Positions 50,901 to 58,546 of a stretch of 64,000 nt of DNA are shown here, piece by piece. The stretch is taken from positions 82,345 to 146,344 of the forward strand of contig NZ_JBHZGO010000083.1 in the NCBI RefSeq assembly GCF_042747725.1. The letters run 5' to 3'. The DNA comes from FACHB-T130 sp042747725 (GTDB taxonomy: Bacteria > Cyanobacteriota > Cyanobacteriia > Cyanobacteriales > FACHB-T130). The position numbers and the translations under genes were made by a program. The notes beneath the pieces are model-generated. The model was given only the letters and a program-made list of their open reading frames with translations. It did no database searches and was not told the DNA's origin. Numbering within the stretch: position 1 is the stretch's first letter; the number at the start of each line of letters is the position of its first letter.

Positions 50901-51240
50901 TCAGCAGTCCTTAGAAATATTTGAGCGCATTGGTAATCTCCAAGGGAAAGCGGCGACGTTGCACCAACTAGCAAGTATCTACGCCAATACTGGGGATATT
51001 GAGCAAGCGATCGCTTACTATCAGCAGTCCTTAGAAATAGAAGAGCGCATTGGTAATCTCCAAGGGAAAGCGGCGACGTTGGCAATGCTGGGGCTGTTAT
51101 TAGCAACGGGGAAAGGAAAATTTGACACAGCACTGGATTATTTACAGCAATCCCTAGAGATATTGCAGCGTCTCCAATCACCCGACGCCGCGACAGTGAG
51201 GCAAGCGATCGCCAGAGTGCAAAAGCTAGCAGACGCCTAA
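47956..51240 (+). CDS. CHAT protease-NTPase-TPR conflict effector
   Basis: A 1094-residue protein. A CHAT caspase-like protease domain spans about residues 150-340; its catalytic dyad is H211 in LHLTGHAT and C255 in IFLSGCRTG. A STAND/AAA-type NTPase follows from about 380 (FVGRRRQLQNC), with Walker A GMGGLGKSS at 407-415 and Walker B FLLVLDDFE at 491-499. A winged-helix-like region comes next, then TPRs from about residue 800 to the end. Five of the TPR units are almost identical 40-residue repeats. Two in-frame inserts interrupt conserved parts: DPPNPPSKGG before Walker B and PRPLAPSPQAGRG near residue 610. The architecture fits a defence effector kept inactive by NTPase/TPR and cutting proteins when triggered. 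The gene is 10 bp after the EACC1-like gene. Confidence 0.92.
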   Translation: MQTLHLDLKLVVDNYVELRYFFDNPNDYQRRSLPLSDIADLIQLAEQDYYVRLAVDYAVTGRKLYNWLDGSDRFLQRLLDRHRGEGIVLAIAATEKLAHLPWEVLHDGNSFLVERLPAVVPVRWVSSDAVKKLSLEAEPENRALQVLFMATSPLGVEPVLDFEAEEGRILEATARQPLALTVEESGCLSELGYLANDYGKGYFDVLHLTGHATFADGQPRFITETETGEAYLASAADIAKELQFRLPKLIFLSGCRTGQAGKSGAVPSMAEELLKSGAKAVLGWGQTVLDPDATEAAAALYQELAAGKRLTEAVACTYQVLIKNKARDWHLLRLYVAGTLPGELVTPLRTRGRKLAPPPTVATQFLDPAGKVKVPTRESFVGRRRQLQNCLRALTQSPDEVGVLIHGMGGLGKSSLAARLCDRLPNFARVVWVGRIDEPSLVSRLAEKLEDKELRQALQDPDEALKFRLRRVFRQDPPNPPSKGGQELLPFLLVLDDFEVNLEPRDGGYVLQPEAASVLEALVWAIRETNALHRLILTCRYDFDSVQLQYFYKQPLEALRGADLQKKCDRLTAFSSESQVDETLKLQARRLADGNPRLLEWLDKILQAPRPLAPSPQAGRGDNESVDAAAILNRLEADPIELREQVLAAALLEQIDEPMRQMLSRGLVFELPVPREAIAAVCETIPNLEQHINRAVALGLLEVSSDSSLRVPRILPLKLPEDAEALHKQAAKVLYRLWWLETENPIEEREREIHRLAFSGKEAKIASDMAAVLTVRWFNQSRFREAQDLCKSTLELDENYRVLHRLARSEKELGEINLAREHYQQALDSCPEDDEPEKAAIIHNLAEIYANTGEIEQAIAYYQQSLEIFERIGNLQGKAATLHCLANIYADTGEIEQAIAYYQQSLEIFERIGDVQGKAATLHCLAIIYANTGDIEQAIAYYQQSLEIEERIGDVKGKAATLHCLAIIYANTGEVEQAIAYYQQSLEIFERIGNLQGKAATLHQLASIYANTGDIEQAIAYYQQSLEIEERIGNLQGKAATLAMLGLLLATGKGKFDTALDYLQQSLEILQRLQSPDAATVRQAIARVQKLADA
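49378..49417. repeat. In-frame palindromic repeat in the CHAT gene (DPPNPPSKGG)
   Basis: CCCCCC at 49384-49389 and GGGGGG at 49405-49410, with the internal CCCCCC/TTTT pattern, form a palindrome-like element that codes RQDPPNPPSKGGQE. It sits next to Walker B. The same phrase is common as inserted repeat sequence in cyanobacterial genomes, as far as I recall. Confidence 0.7.
49777..49823. repeat. In-frame palindromic repeat in the CHAT gene (PRPLAPSPQAGRG)
   Basis: CCCCGCCCCCTAGCCCCC continues to CTCCCCGCAAGCAGGGAGGGGG, giving a GC-rich palindromic element. It codes for PRPLAPSPQAGRG and extends a helical linker between NTPase and the next region. Frame is retained. Confidence 0.7.
50501..51081 (+). 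repeat. Five 120-bp near-identical tandem TPR units
   Basis: The core GAGCAAGCGATCGCTTACTA recurs at 50521, 50641, 50761, 50881 and 51001, exactly 120 bp apart. The units differ at a few positions, mainly AATCTC/GATGTC and TTT/GAA codon changes. A HIP1 site lies in each unit. Confidence 0.96.
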
Positions 51241-51375
51241 AGAATTTTTTGAGTTGTGAGTCAGCGCTTCAGATTCCCGACTTCGTAAGAGTTGTCGGGA
51301 ATCTCGCCTTCACGAATCATTTAGGATTGCTATAGTAAATCTGGATCTACACCGAGCGATCGCTATTCTTTGCGA

Positions 51376-51711
51376 CTACACTAAGCGAAAAATAAACGGG
51401 TAGCGGTAGGGTTGACTAGGATCGGCAAGAACCTTAATCAGGGCAATAATTGGCATTACAAAACTGGCAATGCCCAATGCAACCAGCAGCGGTATACCAA
51501 TGACAACAAAAATTAGCGCTGCATAAATAGCTGCATAGATATAAAGGTTGATGTGGAAATTGAGGGACTCTTTAGCATTTTCTTTGACAACTGGATCGTC
51601 GGTGATGAACAAAATTGCAATCGGTATGCCGATAGACACAAGCGTGGAACTAAAAAAGATTGCTCCATGACACAGCCCAGATAATAGCTTCCGCCGATCT
51701 AAATCATCCAT
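51376..51711 (-). CDS. DUF4870 membrane protein
   Basis: A 111-residue protein with three hydrophobic helices. The pattern GAIFFSSTLVSIGIPIAILFITDDPVVKENAKESLNFHINLYIY is the DUF4870 signature: a helix, an acidic loop, then the AKESLNFHINL segment before the second helix. The C-terminus IIALIKVLADPSQPYRYPF also fits. Function unknown. It is convergent with the CHAT gene and 74 bp beyond the lnt end on the same strand. Confidence 0.88.
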   Translation of the reverse strand: MDDLDRRKLLSGLCHGAIFFSSTLVSIGIPIAILFITDDPVVKENAKESLNFHINLYIYAAIYAALIFVVIGIPLLVALGIASFVMPIIALIKVLADPSQPYRYPFIFRLV

Positions 51712-51785
51712 ATTATTGCTCCCTCATCTAGCCTGATATTTTGGCTCACTCCTTGATGGTACATCCTAGAAACTTGGGGTTGCCA

Positions 51786-53471
51786 TCATATTCCACGCTG
51801 ATTATCTCGCCAGAAGATATTGAAGAACCAAGCGATCGCTCCCAACACCAATAAAACTGGTGTTAACCAATCGCCCCAACGCACATATAAAGTCTGAGTT
51901 TGTCGCCGGTAAATTGTTGCTACGTGTAGCTGGTAAGTATTCATTTTAGATATCCATAAGGTTCTCCCGTGGGGATCTATAACACCAGAAAATCCAGTAT
52001 TTGTAGCGCGGACAGTCCAGCGATCGCTTTCAATTGCCCGCATCAAATCTTGAGCGTGATGCTGAGCCATCATTGATGAGGTGTAATGGGCATCATTAGA
52101 TGCTGTGAGGATAAATTCCCCACCCGCAGCCGCCTGACGCCGGAAAAGTTCGGGAAAGGCGGAATCATAGCAAATACCCACAATGGCACGACCAAAAGGT
52201 GTATCAAATATTTGATTTGTTTTGCCAGGAATTAGGTGAGCATCGAGAGGAGAAAGTTTGTCAATTAGTTTTCCTAAAACTTTTTCAAAGGGAATAAATT
52301 CTCCTAAAGGCACTAGCTTGGTTTTGTCGTAGCGGCTAAAAGTTTCACCAGTACCAGTAATCGTATAAAGACTATTTGTATAATCATTTCCCTCTTCCCC
52401 AAAGGTTCCTATCCAAGCAACTACACCTTTATCCAAAATTGCTTGTAAAAAAGAATCTCGAATCCAACTTGGTTGCGTCCATTGGACGGGTAATGCTGTT
52501 TCTGGTATTAAAACAGCATCAACTCCTTCGTCGGCTAAAGTTGTGTAGCCACTGGTATAGCCTTCTATGGCGCGACGCCAGCCAATGGGATCGAATTTGA
52601 GTTTATTGGGAATATTGCCTTGAATAATTCCTACTTTTAAGGCGGTTTGTGGAGGTTGAATCAAGGGACGGCTATACAGTCCAAATCCGATCAGATGTAA
52701 CGCTACTAATAACCCAGCCGCAATGCCTAAATAACCTGGATGGAGAACGAACCGCGTTAGCACTTTAGGCGCAAAAGACGCAGAGGAAAGAGTGGAAAAA
52801 TCTGTTATGTGTCTTGTATTTTGCTTGCGGTTAATCCATGCCTCGGCAATTAAGCCATTAACAGCTACAATTGCTGCGGTTACTGTGTTAGGGCCAGAGA
52901 TTTGACCAAGGTGCAAAATGGCTAGGTTGTGAGGACTTTGGGTGTAAGCAAGGGAAGTCCACCATAGCGCTCCAGAACCCCAAAGGCTTTCAAGTCCGCA
53001 CCACAAAGCAACGCCAATCAAAAGACGAAGAAAGGATGAAGAAGTTTTGCTTTCTGGCTTGCAGAGAAAAGCCATACCAGTTGCCCAAATTGCAACTAAT
53101 ATGGCTCCCCAAAGAGTGATGAAAGTCCAACAGAAGAAAGCGATCGCTAAACTTGCCACCCAGGGAACCCCCAACCACGTCATCGGGTGAATTCCGGTAA
53201 TCCAAGATAAAGCGACGCCGTGATAGCCAATCCCCCAAAGTAAAGGGAAAAGATAAAAGTAAAAGGGCAAGAGAAAGAATTTTTTATCTTTTTGTTTATT
53301 CTGCCCTTTTACTGCTAACTTTTTACTTTCTTCAACGACTAACACCCACAAAGGAGCTAAGGCAATCCAAGCTAGATACCATGCTCCCACTGGTGCTGTA
53401 GTTAGCCCCATCAAGATGCCACCAACAAGAGAAATTAAAAAGGCAAAATTAAAAATTAAAAGCTTTTTCAT
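51786..53471 (-). CDS. lnt: Apolipoprotein N-acyltransferase
   Basis: A 561-residue membrane enzyme that adds the third acyl chain to lipoproteins. About seven hydrophobic helices precede a nitrilase-like domain from about residue 275. The catalytic triad is read as E in LIPETALP, K in RYDKTKLVPLGEF and C in IVGICYDSAFPELF. The family motif TASNDAHYTSSMMAQHHAQ and the C-terminal helix are present. It is of direct relevance to the lipoproteins encoded in this window (PstS and the two NMT1-like proteins). The gap to gyrA upstream is 23 bp of TTTTTAA-type heptamers. Confidence 0.93.
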   Translation of the reverse strand: MKKLLIFNFAFLISLVGGILMGLTTAPVGAWYLAWIALAPLWVLVVEESKKLAVKGQNKQKDKKFFLLPFYFYLFPLLWGIGYHGVALSWITGIHPMTWLGVPWVASLAIAFFCWTFITLWGAILVAIWATGMAFLCKPESKTSSSFLRLLIGVALWCGLESLWGSGALWWTSLAYTQSPHNLAILHLGQISGPNTVTAAIVAVNGLIAEAWINRKQNTRHITDFSTLSSASFAPKVLTRFVLHPGYLGIAAGLLVALHLIGFGLYSRPLIQPPQTALKVGIIQGNIPNKLKFDPIGWRRAIEGYTSGYTTLADEGVDAVLIPETALPVQWTQPSWIRDSFLQAILDKGVVAWIGTFGEEGNDYTNSLYTITGTGETFSRYDKTKLVPLGEFIPFEKVLGKLIDKLSPLDAHLIPGKTNQIFDTPFGRAIVGICYDSAFPELFRRQAAAGGEFILTASNDAHYTSSMMAQHHAQDLMRAIESDRWTVRATNTGFSGVIDPHGRTLWISKMNTYQLHVATIYRRQTQTLYVRWGDWLTPVLLVLGAIAWFFNIFWRDNQRGI

Positions 53472-53500
53472 TTTTAATTTTTAATTTTTAATTTTTAATT
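53468..53500. repeat. TTTTTAA heptamer array between gyrA and lnt
   Basis: About four tandem copies of TTTTAAT, running from the lnt start codon to the gyrA stop codon. Confidence 0.7.
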
Positions 53501-56062
53501 CTCTACTACTTCATCCTCATCACCCGTTGAGGGGGGAACGAGAGCAACAGCCGCGATCGCATCATCTTCATCCAGCCGTTGCACCCGAACTCCAGTTGCC
53601 ATCCGGGATTGCAGGGAAATCGCATCGGTTGCTTGACGGATGATAATGCCTCGGTTCGTCACCATCATTAGCTCATCGCCTTCATTGATCACCCGCAATG
53701 CGGCTAGTCGATCCTTCGGCTTCCGGAACTTCGTGGCGACTAACCCCATCCCGGCGCGATTTTGCAGGCGGAATTGGGAAACCGGGATTCGCTTACCGTA
53801 TCCACCCATTGTAATCGCCAACACCCACGGCCCTTGACCATTGGTGATGGGAGCGTCTTCACCTGATGCTTCCGATGCTTCCGATGCTTCCGACTCCTCA
53901 CTCTCGACGATGCTCGCAACGACTTGACTTGGCAAGATATCCATGCTAATCAGTTCATCCGCATTGCGGAGAGCCATTGCCCGAACTCCTCGCGTGGCGC
54001 GACCGAGGGGACGCAGTTGCTCGTGATTGGTTCTAAAGTGAATTGCCATTCCTTGCCGCGATCCGATGATGATGCTATCATCGGCTCTCGCTCTTCGCAC
54101 CCAGCGCAGTTGGTCGCCTTCTTCCAAAGAAATGGCAATCAAGCCATTTGCCCGAATATTGCCGAAAGCAGACAGTTCTGACTTTTTGATGTAACCACCC
54201 TTCGTCAGCATCACCAGATATTCATCGCTGGTAAACTCCGTAACCGGCACGATGGAGGTGATTTTCTCGTCTCGCGGGATGGGCAGCATTTGCACAATCG
54301 GGATACCCCGCGCTGTGCGAGACGAGGCTGGGATTTGGTACGCCTTGAGGCAGTAAACGACACCGCGATCGCTAAAAAATAGAACGCTATCGTGGTCGCA
54401 GCAGGTGAGGAAATGCTCAACGCCATCATCCTCTTTCATGCCAGTGCCTTTCTTCCCTCTCGTATTGCGGCTTTGCGCCTCGAAGGTGTTGACTGGCATC
54501 CGTTTGATATAACCCTGCTCTGTTAGCAGAATTAACGCTTTTTCGTTGGCAATTAAATCGGTGTCATCGATCTCACCTTCCGCGTGTTCGATCGTGGTTC
54601 GTCGCGGTGTTGCGAAGGTGGTTTTGATTTGCGACACCTCATTTTCAATGATTTCCAGAATGCGACTTTTGTTCGCCAGAATATCCTGCAAATCGGCAAT
54701 TTGCACTTGTAACTCTTCGTGTTCCAAGCGAATCTTTTCTGCTTCCAGTGCTGTCAGGCGTCGCAACTGCATCTGCAAAATTGCATCTGCTTGCGACTCA
54801 GACAACCCGTAAGTCTCCATCATTTCAGCCTTAGCGGTTGGGGTGTCTGCGGCTCTGCGGATTAGCTCAATCATCGCATCCAGGTGCAACAGGGCAATCA
54901 GCAACCCTTGTAGCATATGGTCTCGCTCTTGTGCTTTCCGCAATTCGTAGCGGGTGCGACGGGTGATGCACTCAATCCGGAAATCTAGGAAAACGCTGAG
55001 GAATTTCTTGAGACTGAGCAACTGGGGTTCCCCATTTACCAGCGCCAGCATATTCGCCCCAAAGTTTGCTTGGATGGGCGTTTGTTTGTAGAGGTTATTG
55101 AGGACAACGCGGGGATAAGCTTCTCGCCGGAGTTCTACGACAATCCGCATTCCATCGCGATCGCTTTCATCCCGAATATCGGCAATTCCCTCCAACCTCT
55201 TCTCATTCACCATTTCGGCAATTTTCTCAATCAGCGCCGCCTTATTTGTTTGGTAAGGTAACTGAGTGATAATGATTGCTTCCCGGTCAGGACGCCCCCG
55301 ATGTTCAATGGTTTCTATCTGGGCGACGCCCCGCATTGTAATCGAACCGCGTCCAGTCGTATAGGCTTCCTTAATCCCAGAAACTCCCAGAATTTGCCCA
55401 CCTGTGGGAAAGTCTGGGCCAGGGATATACTGCATCAACTCGATGTCGGTAATCTCTGGATTGTGGATCAAGGCGACCAATCCAGAGATTAACTCTCCTA
55501 GATTGTGCGGGGGAATGTTCGTTGCCATCCCCACCGCAATCCCAGAAGAACCATTGAGCAACATCTGGGGAATGCGTGCGGGTAATACCAGCGGTTCTTG
55601 CTGGGAACCATCGAAGTTATCCCCAAAGTCTACGGTTTCCGATTCAATATCCTGTAGGAGGGCAACCCCTGTGAGGGCTTGCAAGCGGCATTCGGTGTAT
55701 CGCATTGCCGCTGGTGGATCGTTGTCCACCGAGCCAAAGTTGCCGTGTCCGTTAATCAGCGGGTCGCGCATGGAAAAATCCTGCGCCATCCGCACTAGGG
55801 CGTCGTATACCGCTGTATCACCGTGAGGATGGTATTTACCCAGCACTTCCCCCACCACACGGGCACACTTGCGGAAAGGTCGATCGTGGGTAAGACCCAG
55901 CTCATTCATGGCGTAGAGAATCCGCCGGTGTACAGGTTTCAGACCATCCCTAGCGTCTGGGAGTGCCCTACCGACAATCACGCTCATCGCGTATTCTAGG
56001 TAAGACCGGGACATCTCGCTCCCTAAATCCGTGGGGATAATCCGCTCCGGGGAAGTGGTCAT
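53495..56062 (-). CDS. gyrA: DNA gyrase subunit A
   Basis: About 855 residues from the ATG at 56062 (MTTSPERIIPTDLG). An upstream in-frame start at 56110 adds a non-family leader and was rejected. The catalytic tyrosine lies in PAAMRYTECRL, preceded by the quinolone region GKYHPHGDTAVYDALVRM. The coiled-coil arm is in the middle and the C-terminal beta-pinwheel (five or six blades) carries the GyrA-box-like RNTRGKKGTG. Between two blades is a short acidic Ser/Glu/Ala stretch, coded by three 9-bp repeats. A ParC function cannot be excluded by reading, but GyrA is the better fit. Confidence 0.94.
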   Translation of the reverse strand: MTTSPERIIPTDLGSEMSRSYLEYAMSVIVGRALPDARDGLKPVHRRILYAMNELGLTHDRPFRKCARVVGEVLGKYHPHGDTAVYDALVRMAQDFSMRDPLINGHGNFGSVDNDPPAAMRYTECRLQALTGVALLQDIESETVDFGDNFDGSQQEPLVLPARIPQMLLNGSSGIAVGMATNIPPHNLGELISGLVALIHNPEITDIELMQYIPGPDFPTGGQILGVSGIKEAYTTGRGSITMRGVAQIETIEHRGRPDREAIIITQLPYQTNKAALIEKIAEMVNEKRLEGIADIRDESDRDGMRIVVELRREAYPRVVLNNLYKQTPIQANFGANMLALVNGEPQLLSLKKFLSVFLDFRIECITRRTRYELRKAQERDHMLQGLLIALLHLDAMIELIRRAADTPTAKAEMMETYGLSESQADAILQMQLRRLTALEAEKIRLEHEELQVQIADLQDILANKSRILEIIENEVSQIKTTFATPRRTTIEHAEGEIDDTDLIANEKALILLTEQGYIKRMPVNTFEAQSRNTRGKKGTGMKEDDGVEHFLTCCDHDSVLFFSDRGVVYCLKAYQIPASSRTARGIPIVQMLPIPRDEKITSIVPVTEFTSDEYLVMLTKGGYIKKSELSAFGNIRANGLIAISLEEGDQLRWVRRARADDSIIIGSRQGMAIHFRTNHEQLRPLGRATRGVRAMALRNADELISMDILPSQVVASIVESEESEASEASEASGEDAPITNGQGPWVLAITMGGYGKRIPVSQFRLQNRAGMGLVATKFRKPKDRLAALRVINEGDELMMVTNRGIIIRQATDAISLQSRMATGVRVQRLDEDDAIAAVALVPPSTGDEDEVVEN
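53862..53895. repeat. 9-bp tandem repeats in the gyrA C-terminal region
   Basis: GATGCTTCC is repeated three times in frame (minus-strand EAS EAS EAS), within the acidic loop SEESEASEASEASGEDAP between two blades. Confidence 0.85.
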
Positions 56063-56275
56063 ACTGTGAGAAAGCTCCAAAAGTATAGAAAAATGGCAGA
56101 TAATATGCAAAAGCTTGCAATAACTTCCGCCTTAATTCCAAAGAATGACAAATTCTATTAAAATTTTATCACATTTTGAGCTTTCTTGGTCATTAGTTAA
56201 GGCTTAATTGTTAATGGCTAATCGTTCGTGGCTAATAATGGGTTTTGCCATTCGCCACGAACAATCTTCAATCTT

Positions 56276-56521
56276 TCAACTGACTGTGGTTACTCGGCTC
56301 TTCGCTTCTTGGTTCGTCTTGAGTTGAGCTGTAATCAGAGGTACTTTGGGAGCGAGAAAAAAGCCAATCAAACTGGCAAACAAGACGGGCGTTAACGGAC
56401 TGATGTTAGTTAATTTCGTCAAGAGTAAAGTCGTACTTACAGGCGTTCGCGTTACCGCTGCATTGAAAGCCGCCATGACGCAAATCATGGTAAGGGCAGG
56501 ATTCAGTCGCCCTGACTCCAC
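56276..56521 (-). pseudogene. Remnant of a ClC-type chloride channel gene
   Basis: The frame reads NPALTMICVMAAFNAAVTRTPVS, then LTNISPLTPVLFASLIGFFLAPKVPLI and a short tail. This looks like the last membrane helices of a ClC channel, where MAAFNAAVTRTPVS corresponds to the conserved gating-helix region and PLTPVLFASLIGFFLAP to the final helix. The upstream part of the gene is absent; the frame starts abruptly at about 56521. A hairpin with arms GTTCGTGGC/GCCACGAAC at 56224-56262 lies downstream. Confidence 0.55.
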
Positions 56522-56762
56522 AATCGGGCGTAAAAATTATACTTTCTTAATCATAAATTGAATCATAAGATACAAATTATTGATGTTAGTCATGCAGAAG
56601 TTATCTACGCCGATCGGTTTCTGCTGCATGATACAGGCGAAGTGTGAGGGCACGGACAACGCAGACGGCATTTGGAAATTTAAGCCTCAAGACAGTGTAT
56701 GCCTCCCCATAGAGGAGTTTAAGCTGAGTCACATACAGTTAAACCTATTTGGGCAAATATAG

Positions 56763-56981
56763 ATGAGCGGTGAACAAGTTTCTCAAGATGAAGAGATGAA
56801 CGAACAAGAACAAGCAGTTGACCCAGAAGTGAAAGAAGCGATCGCCAAGATCAAACAGCCTCCGTCAATCAATGAGACTCTGATGAACCTAGAACCAGAG
56901 GAACTGAAGAATAACCCAGCGGTGTCACCTCAAATGTACAACGAAGGTGAAGATTTGAGGGATGATTTGAAGCGCGATTAA
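56763..56981 (+). CDS. Small acidic hypothetical protein (72 aa)
   Basis: A 72-residue, very acidic protein without cysteines or hydrophobic segments (MSGEQVSQDEEMNEQEQ, KEAIAKIKQPPSINETLMNLEPEELK). It has a weak ribosome-binding site (AAATATAG). It ends 30 bp before the histone-deacetylase-family gene on the same strand. Codon use is like the neighbours. It may be real, but evidence is limited to the frame and composition. Confidence 0.5.
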   Translation: MSGEQVSQDEEMNEQEQAVDPEVKEAIAKIKQPPSINETLMNLEPEELKNNPAVSPQMYNEGEDLRDDLKRD

Positions 56982-57011
56982 GCAAGGTGCAGACAATGCC
57001 AGAAAGCATTG

Positions 57012-57977
57012 ATGCTGCCTGTTATCGATCCTGCTGCTGCCAACCTTTCTCGGACTATGTTGCCTGTAATCTACTCAGATGAGTTTCTCGATCACGACAC
57101 GGGTCGATTTCATCCAGAACGACCAGCACGCCTGACTGCAATTGTAGACGCTTTAAAGGCTGCGCCTTGGGCATCTCAAATTGAATGGCAGCTACCAACG
57201 CCGATAGAGAAACGAGCGATCGCGCCTATCCTACAACAAGTCCACACTCAACAACACATTGAGAAAGTCCGGCGGATTGCCGAGAATGGTGGCGGATATT
57301 TGGATGGTGGCGATACCCTCGTTTCCCCTCGGAGTTACGATGTGGCAATGCTTGCAGCCAGCGCGTGGCTGGATGGGGTGGATCGCGTCCTCGCCACCAA
57401 TAACCCAGCTTTTGTGCTGGCACGTCCCCCCGGACACCATGCGGAACGCAATTATGGGATGGGGTTTTGTTTATTTTCCAATGCAGCGATCGCCGCCTAC
57501 TACGCCCTCGAACAACCCAGCATCAATCGCGTTGCCATCCTCGACTGGGATGTTCATCACGGCAACGGCACCCAAAATATTGTAGAAACCCACCCCCAAA
57601 TTGCCTACTGTTCCTTGCACCAATCTCCTTGCTATCCCGGCACCGGAGAAGCCTCCGAACGTGGCAACCACAACAATGTGCTGAATCTACCCATGTTTCC
57701 CGGCAGTACGGTAACTGATTACCAACCGCTTTTTGAGCAGAAGATCGTACCCTTTTTAACCAATTTTCATCCAGATTTGTTGATAGTCAGTGCCGGTTAT
57801 GACGCGAATGCAGATGACCCATTAGCTAGTATTAACTTGCAACCGCAAGATTATGGATTATTTACCGATTATTGTCTGCAAGTGACTCGTCGCATTGTTT
57901 TTGGTCTTGAGGGCGGTTATGACCTCTCAGCATTAGCTAAATCTGTTCTATCGACGATTGAGCGATGTTTAGTATAG
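57012..57977 (+). CDS. Histone deacetylase/acetoin-utilization family hydrolase
   Basis: A 321-residue zinc-dependent amidohydrolase. The motifs are RPPGHHAERNYGMGFCLFSN (active-site histidine pair), ILDWDVHHGNGTQNI (D and H zinc ligands), LIVSAGYDANADDPL (third ligand D) and FGLEGGYDLSALA. Bacterial members deacetylate small amines or acetyl-polyamines, and some act on proteins; the substrate cannot be read. The start may be 57012 or the ATG at 57057 (MLPVIYSDEFLDHDTG), where homologues usually begin. It follows the small acidic gene on the same strand. Confidence 0.93.
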   Translation: MLPVIDPAAANLSRTMLPVIYSDEFLDHDTGRFHPERPARLTAIVDALKAAPWASQIEWQLPTPIEKRAIAPILQQVHTQQHIEKVRRIAENGGGYLDGGDTLVSPRSYDVAMLAASAWLDGVDRVLATNNPAFVLARPPGHHAERNYGMGFCLFSNAAIAAYYALEQPSINRVAILDWDVHHGNGTQNIVETHPQIAYCSLHQSPCYPGTGEASERGNHNNVLNLPMFPGSTVTDYQPLFEQKIVPFLTNFHPDLLIVSAGYDANADDPLASINLQPQDYGLFTDYCLQVTRRIVFGLEGGYDLSALAKSVLSTIERCLV

Positions 57978-58026
57978 GCTTTTTGCGCTCAGTTTTTGCA
58001 GCAGATTTTGACAGAATAAAACAGGA

Positions 58027-58088
58027 CGGAGGAGTGAGGATTGAGGACTGAGGATTGAGGACTGAGGATTGAGGATTGAGGACTGAGT
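58027..58088. repeat. Heptamer array GAGGATT/GAGGACT
   Basis: About nine tandem heptamers of the two forms GAGGATT and GAGGACT. The same unit occurs inside anmK. Confidence 0.9.
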
Positions 58089-58123
58089 AATTAATAGTTT
58101 AAAGCACCATTATTTACATTTTC

Positions 58124-58371
58124 GTAGGTTGGGTTGACATAGGGAAACCCAACACCTGTAAGGGTTACGCTATCGCTAACCACTACTACTAGCTTGGCAA
58201 GGCTAAAATAGTGGAATAGATTGTAGGTTGGGTTGAGGCACGAAACCCAACAGTAGCAAGAGTTTTGTTGGGTTTCACTATCGTACCACTACGCGGAAGC
58301 AAGCTACAACCATTCCCTACATTTTTAGCCTTGGCACGCCACTACAAATAATTAATCCCGCCTACTTATTT
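58124..58371. repeat. Composite dispersed-repeat block
   Basis: It contains two GTAGGTTGGGTTGA starts (58124, 58223) with AACCCAAC partners, the block GGTTACGCTATCGCTAACC also found at 43382-43400, and the AATTAATCCCGCCTACTTA end also found at 43414-43432. It looks like one repeat interrupted by another. From 57978 to 58546 there is no gene. Confidence 0.8.
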
Positions 58372-58546
58372 AGTTATGGAGAAGGAGAAAGAATTGTTTC
58401 TCTTGTGGCGCAGCCCGAAGAAATCGCATCATTACTTCCAGCGCCGACTTTAGCGTTAAGGGGTATACTCAGTCCGTGCTTCGCACCGCAACGCTTAACA
58501 GCACTTTTACCTCAGTCAGTCAAGCGTTGCGCTGACTCAAAACTCT

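Noticed and set aside
50501..51081. Regularly spaced repeats as a possible CRISPR array
   Set aside because: The 120-bp units are in-frame TPR codons inside the CHAT gene; there are no short repeats with unique spacers.
56063..56110. N-terminal extension of GyrA
   Set aside because: The extra 16 residues are not gyrase-like; MTTSPERIIPTDLG is the usual start region.
56580..56762. 60-codon frame just before the small acidic gene
   Set aside because: It has no ribosome-binding site and no family-like features; it ends directly at the next start and overlaps probable regulatory DNA.
58027..58088. Heptamer array as a possible CRISPR or origin iteron cluster
   Set aside because: The units are contiguous 7-mers without spacers, match other short tandem arrays in the window, and no initiator gene is near.
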